DNA of 64,000 nt, from NCBI GenBank assembly GCA_031769625.1, contig JAUIMM010000696.1, positions 682,001 to 746,000 of the forward strand. Direction: 5' to 3'. A program made the translations under genes and the position numbers. The DNA is from Taudactylus pleione (Eukaryota; Chordata; Amphibia; Anura; Myobatrachidae). The notes beneath the pieces were generated by a model. That model ran no database searches and was not told the DNA's origin. It was given only the letters and a program-made list of their open reading frames with translations. Each line of letters begins with the position of its first letter. The first letter of the stretch is position 1. Positions 61,226-64,000 of the stretch are shown in pieces.

Positions 61226-62785
61226 AATGCTTGCAGTTATCGATCCATGTGGTCTACAATTATAGGACTAGTATGACTGGAAAAAGCTTGTTCTGAGTTA
61301 CAATCACACAAAATTTCGGGCCATTTTGACAGTAAGGTGGTGTAGAAACAGCAGGTCTAAAAAAGGGTTCCTAGGCTCCTTCGGTCCACTTTAAGTCAAT
61401 GGAGATTATTATTTGCATTAAATGCTTGCAGTTATCCATCCATGTGGTCTACAATTATTGGATTAGTATGGCTGGAAAGAGCTTGTTCTGAGCTACATTG
61501 ACACCAAATTTTGGGCCATTTTGACAGAAAGGTGGTGTAGAAACAACAGGTCAAAGAAAGTATTCCTAGGCTACTTCGGTCCACTTTAAGTCAATGGAGA
61601 TTTTTATTTGCTTTAAATGCTTGCAGTTATCGATCCATGTGGTCTACAATTATAGAACTAGTATGACTGGGAAGAGCTTGTTCTGAGTTACAATCACACA
61701 AAATTTTGGGCCATTTTGACAGTAAGGTGGTGTAGAAACAGCAGGTCAAAGAAAGGGTTCCTAGGCTCCTTCGCTCCACTTTAAGTCAATGGAGATTTTA
61801 ATTTGCTTTAAATGCTTGCAGTTATCGATCCATGTGGTCTACAGATATAGGACTATTATGGCTGGAAAGAACTTGTTCTGAGCTACATTGACACCTAATT
61901 TCAGGCCATTTTGACAGTAAGGTGGTGTAGAAACAGCAGGTCAAAGAAAGTATTCCTAGGCTACTTTGGTCCACTTTAAGTCAATGGAGATTTTGATTTG
62001 CTTTAAATGCTTGCAGTTATCGATCCATGTGGTCTACAATTATTGGATTAGTATGACTGGAAAGAGCTTGTTCTGAGCTACATTGACACCAAATTTCGGG
62101 CCATTTTGACAGTAAGATGGTGTAGAAACAGCAGGTCAAAGAAAGTATTCCTAGGCTACTTTGGTCCACTTTAAGTCAATGGAGATTTTGATTTGCTTTA
62201 AATGCTTGCAGTTATCGATCCATGTGGTCTACAATTATAGGACTAGTATGACTGGAAAGAGCTTGTTCTGAGTTACAATCACACAAAATTTCGGGCCATT
62301 TTGACAGTAAGGTGGTGTAGAAACAGCAGGTCAAAGAAAGTATTCCTAGACTACTTCGGTCCACTTTAAGTCAATGGAGATTTGTATTTGCTTTAAATGC
62401 TTGCAGTTATCCATCCATGTTGTCTACAATTATTGGATTAGTATGGCTGGAAAGAGCTTGTTCTGAGCTACATTGACACCAAATTTTGGGCCATTTTGAT
62501 CAGAAGGTGGTGTAGAAACAGCAGGTCAAAGAAAGTATTCCTAGGCTACTTCGGTCCACTTTAAGTCAATGGAGATTTTTATTTGCTTTAAATGCTTGCA
62601 GTTATCGATCCATGTGGTCTACAATTATTGGATTAGGATGGCTGGAAAGAGCTTGTTCTGAGCTACATTGACACCAAATTTCGGGCCATTTTGATCAGAA
62701 GGTGGTGTAGAAACAGCAGGTCAAAGAAAGTATTCCTAGGCTACTTCGGTCCACTTTAAGTCAATGGAGATTTTTATTTGCTTTA
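61226..62785 (+). repeat. Octamer A-B-C'-O-E'-M-G-K'', copy 2 (1560 bp)
   Basis: This repeats 59666-61225 with no difference that I could see, including all four private marks. It is followed by L at 62786, whereas copy 1 is followed by A. Confidence 0.89.
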
Positions 62786-64000
62786 AATGCTTGCAGTTAT
62801 CGATCCATGTGGTCTACAATTATAGGACTAGTATGACTGGAAAAAGCTTGTTCTGAGTTACAATCACACAAAATTCCGGGCCATTTTGACAGTAAGGTGG
62901 TGTAGAAACAGCAGGTCAAAGAAAGGGTTCCTAGGTTCCTTCGCTCCACTTTAAGTCAATGGAGATTTTAATTTGATTTAAATGCTTGCAGTTATCAATC
63001 CATGTGGTCTACAGATATAGGACTAGTATGTCTGGAAAGAACTTGTTCTGACCTACATTGACACCTAATTTCGGGCCATTTTGACAGTAAGATGGTGTAG
63101 AAACAGCAGGTCAAAGAAAGTATTCCTAGGCTACTTTGGTCCACTTTAAGTCAATGGAGATTTTGATTTGCTTTAAATGCTTGCAGTTATCGATCCATGT
63201 GGTCTACAATTATAGGACTAGAATGACTGGAAAAAGCTTGTTCTGAGTTACAATCACACAAAATTTTGGGCCATTTTTACAGTAAGGTGGTGTAGAAACA
63301 GCAGGTCAAAGAAAGGGTTCCTAGGCTCCTTCGCTCCACTTTAAGTCAATGGAGATTTTGATTTGCTTTAAATGCTTGCAGTTATCGATCCATGTGGTCT
63401 ACAATTATAGGACTAGTATGACTGGAAAGAGCTTGTTCTGATTTACAATCACACAAAATTTCGGGCCATTTTGACAGTAAGGTGGTGTAGAAACAGCAGG
63501 TCAAAGAAAGTATTCCTAGGCTACTTCGGTCCACTTTAAGTCAATGGAGATTTTTATTTGCTTTAAATGCTTGCAGTTATCCATCCATGTTGTCTACAAT
63601 TATTGGATTAGTATGGCTGGAAAGCGCTTGTTCTGAGCTACATTGACACCAAATTTCGGGCCATTTTGATCAGAAGGTGGTGTAGAAACAGCAGGTCAAA
63701 GAAAGTATTCCTAGGCTACTTCGGTCCACTTTAAGTCAATGGAGATTTTTATTTGCTTTAAATGCTTGCAGTTATCGATCCATGTGGTCTACAATTATAG
63801 GACTAGTATGACTGGAAAAAGCTTGTTCTGAGTTACAATCACACAAAATTTCGGGCCATTTTGACAGTAAGGTGGTGTAGAAACAGCAGGTCTAAAAAAG
63901 GGTTCCTAGGCTCCTTCGGTCCACTTTAAGTCAATGGAGATTATTATTTGCATTAAATGCTTGCAGTTATCCATCCATGTGGTCTACAATTATTGGATTA
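62786..64000 (+). repeat. Terminal stretch L-J-L'-S-G-A plus partial B
   Basis: Starts are L 62786 (AAATTCCGGG), J 62981 (TTTGATTTA tail), L' 63176 (ACTAGAATG, CATTTTTACAG), S 63371, G 63566 (AAAGCGCTTG), A 63761 and a 45-base piece of B from 63956. The L'-S-G part repeats the K' octamer. The array continues beyond the window. Confidence 0.87.
63956..64000 (+). repeat. Partial B monomer at the window edge
   Basis: These are the first 45 bases of a monomer with CCATCCATGTGG and ATTGGATTA, as expected for B after A. It is cut only by the window boundary. Confidence 0.92.

Larger units (their letters stand above)
1..64000 (+). repeat. Satellite DNA array, 195-bp monomer, 328 complete copies
   Basis: The start motif AATGCTTGCA (or a one-base variant) recurs at 1, 196, 391, 586, 781 and so on, every 195 bases to the end of the window. 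All copies point the same way. Only seven one-base indels shift the phase, at about 14371, 17490, 27360, 32671, 33487, 53511 and 54061. The last complete monomer ends at 63955. The window shows neither array edge and no non-satellite insertion. Stops recur in all frames, so the array is noncoding. A monomer slightly longer than a nucleosome core plus linker is common for satellites, but that is family knowledge and not proof of centromeric function. I do not recognise the family by name. Confidence 0.98.

Noticed and set aside
1..64000. CENP-B box (NTTCGNNNNANNCGGGN)
   Set aside because: TTTCGGGCCATT and CTTCGGTCCACT match the first half of the box, but neither is followed by CGGG, and the reverse strand has no better match. 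With 6 or fewer of the 9 core bases matched, a functional box is not supported.
1..64000. CRISPR-like array of repeats
   Set aside because: There are no short repeats separated by unique spacers. The whole 195-bp unit repeats, and variation is scattered point substitutions.
1..64000. Embedded transposon, retrovirus or gene fragment
   Set aside because: Every 195-bp interval is accounted for by a recognisable monomer, and the count closes exactly at 328, leaving no room for an insertion.

Overview
The whole 64-kb window is one uninterrupted satellite DNA array. It consists of head-to-tail copies of a single 195-bp monomer, about 39.5% GC by hand count of the first copy, all in the same orientation. 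I walked the window monomer by monomer. It holds 328 complete monomers, taking AATGCTTGCA as position 1, plus 45 bases of a 329th. Only seven single-base indels (six deletions, one insertion) disturb the 195-bp phase. The arithmetic closes: 328 x 195 - 5 = 63955, and the last partial monomer starts at 63956. I found no credible gene, RNA gene, transposon insertion, CRISPR array or unique flanking sequence. Megabase-style tandem repetition with higher-order structure and decayed CpG sites points to a eukaryotic nuclear genome, in a pericentromeric, centromeric or other heterochromatic block. CpG decay suggests a lineage with cytosine methylation. I cannot name the species or the satellite family from sequence alone.

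Monomers fall into about 20 recurrent types, which I label A to V (labels are mine; see the type entries). Two diagnostic classes underlie them. The t-class reads AGTTACAATC at monomer positions 71-80 and the c-class reads AGCTACATTG. They alternate through much of the array, which suggests an old 390-bp dimer. A is followed by B in every intact case, H is followed by G' in most cases, and C is usually followed by D.

Layout: 1-2340 is the segment A B C D E F G H I G' A B, which recurs at 12481-14819 and about 15660-17938. Region 2341-3510 is a linker of mixed types. Region 3511-7800 is a 22-monomer segment repeated almost unchanged at 20669-24958. Regions 7801-9750 and 9751-11700 are an apparently perfect 10-monomer tandem duplication. 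Regions 12481-15599 and 15600-18718 are a 16-monomer tandem duplication that shares a 1-bp deletion. Regions 17939-19303 and 19304-20668 are a 7-monomer duplication. Region 24764-34120 is dominated by the octamer N O P Q R J H G'. Region 34121-36460 is a patchwork of chimeric monomers. Regions 36461-38020 and 38021-39580 are a perfect-looking octamer pair. Region 40556-46990 holds three 11-monomer units. Region 47576-54205 holds two 17-monomer units. Region 54401-62785 contains three successive 8-monomer (1560-bp) tandem duplications with different contents. The rest, 62786-64000, mixes types already seen.

The array therefore has no single fixed higher-order repeat. It is a mosaic of nested, overlapping segmental duplications, with 1560 bp (8 monomers) the recurrent length, plus hybrid monomers at recombination junctions. 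This is what repeated out-of-register exchange, or replication-based amplification, would leave behind. I found no sign of a protein-coding or RNA-based system.
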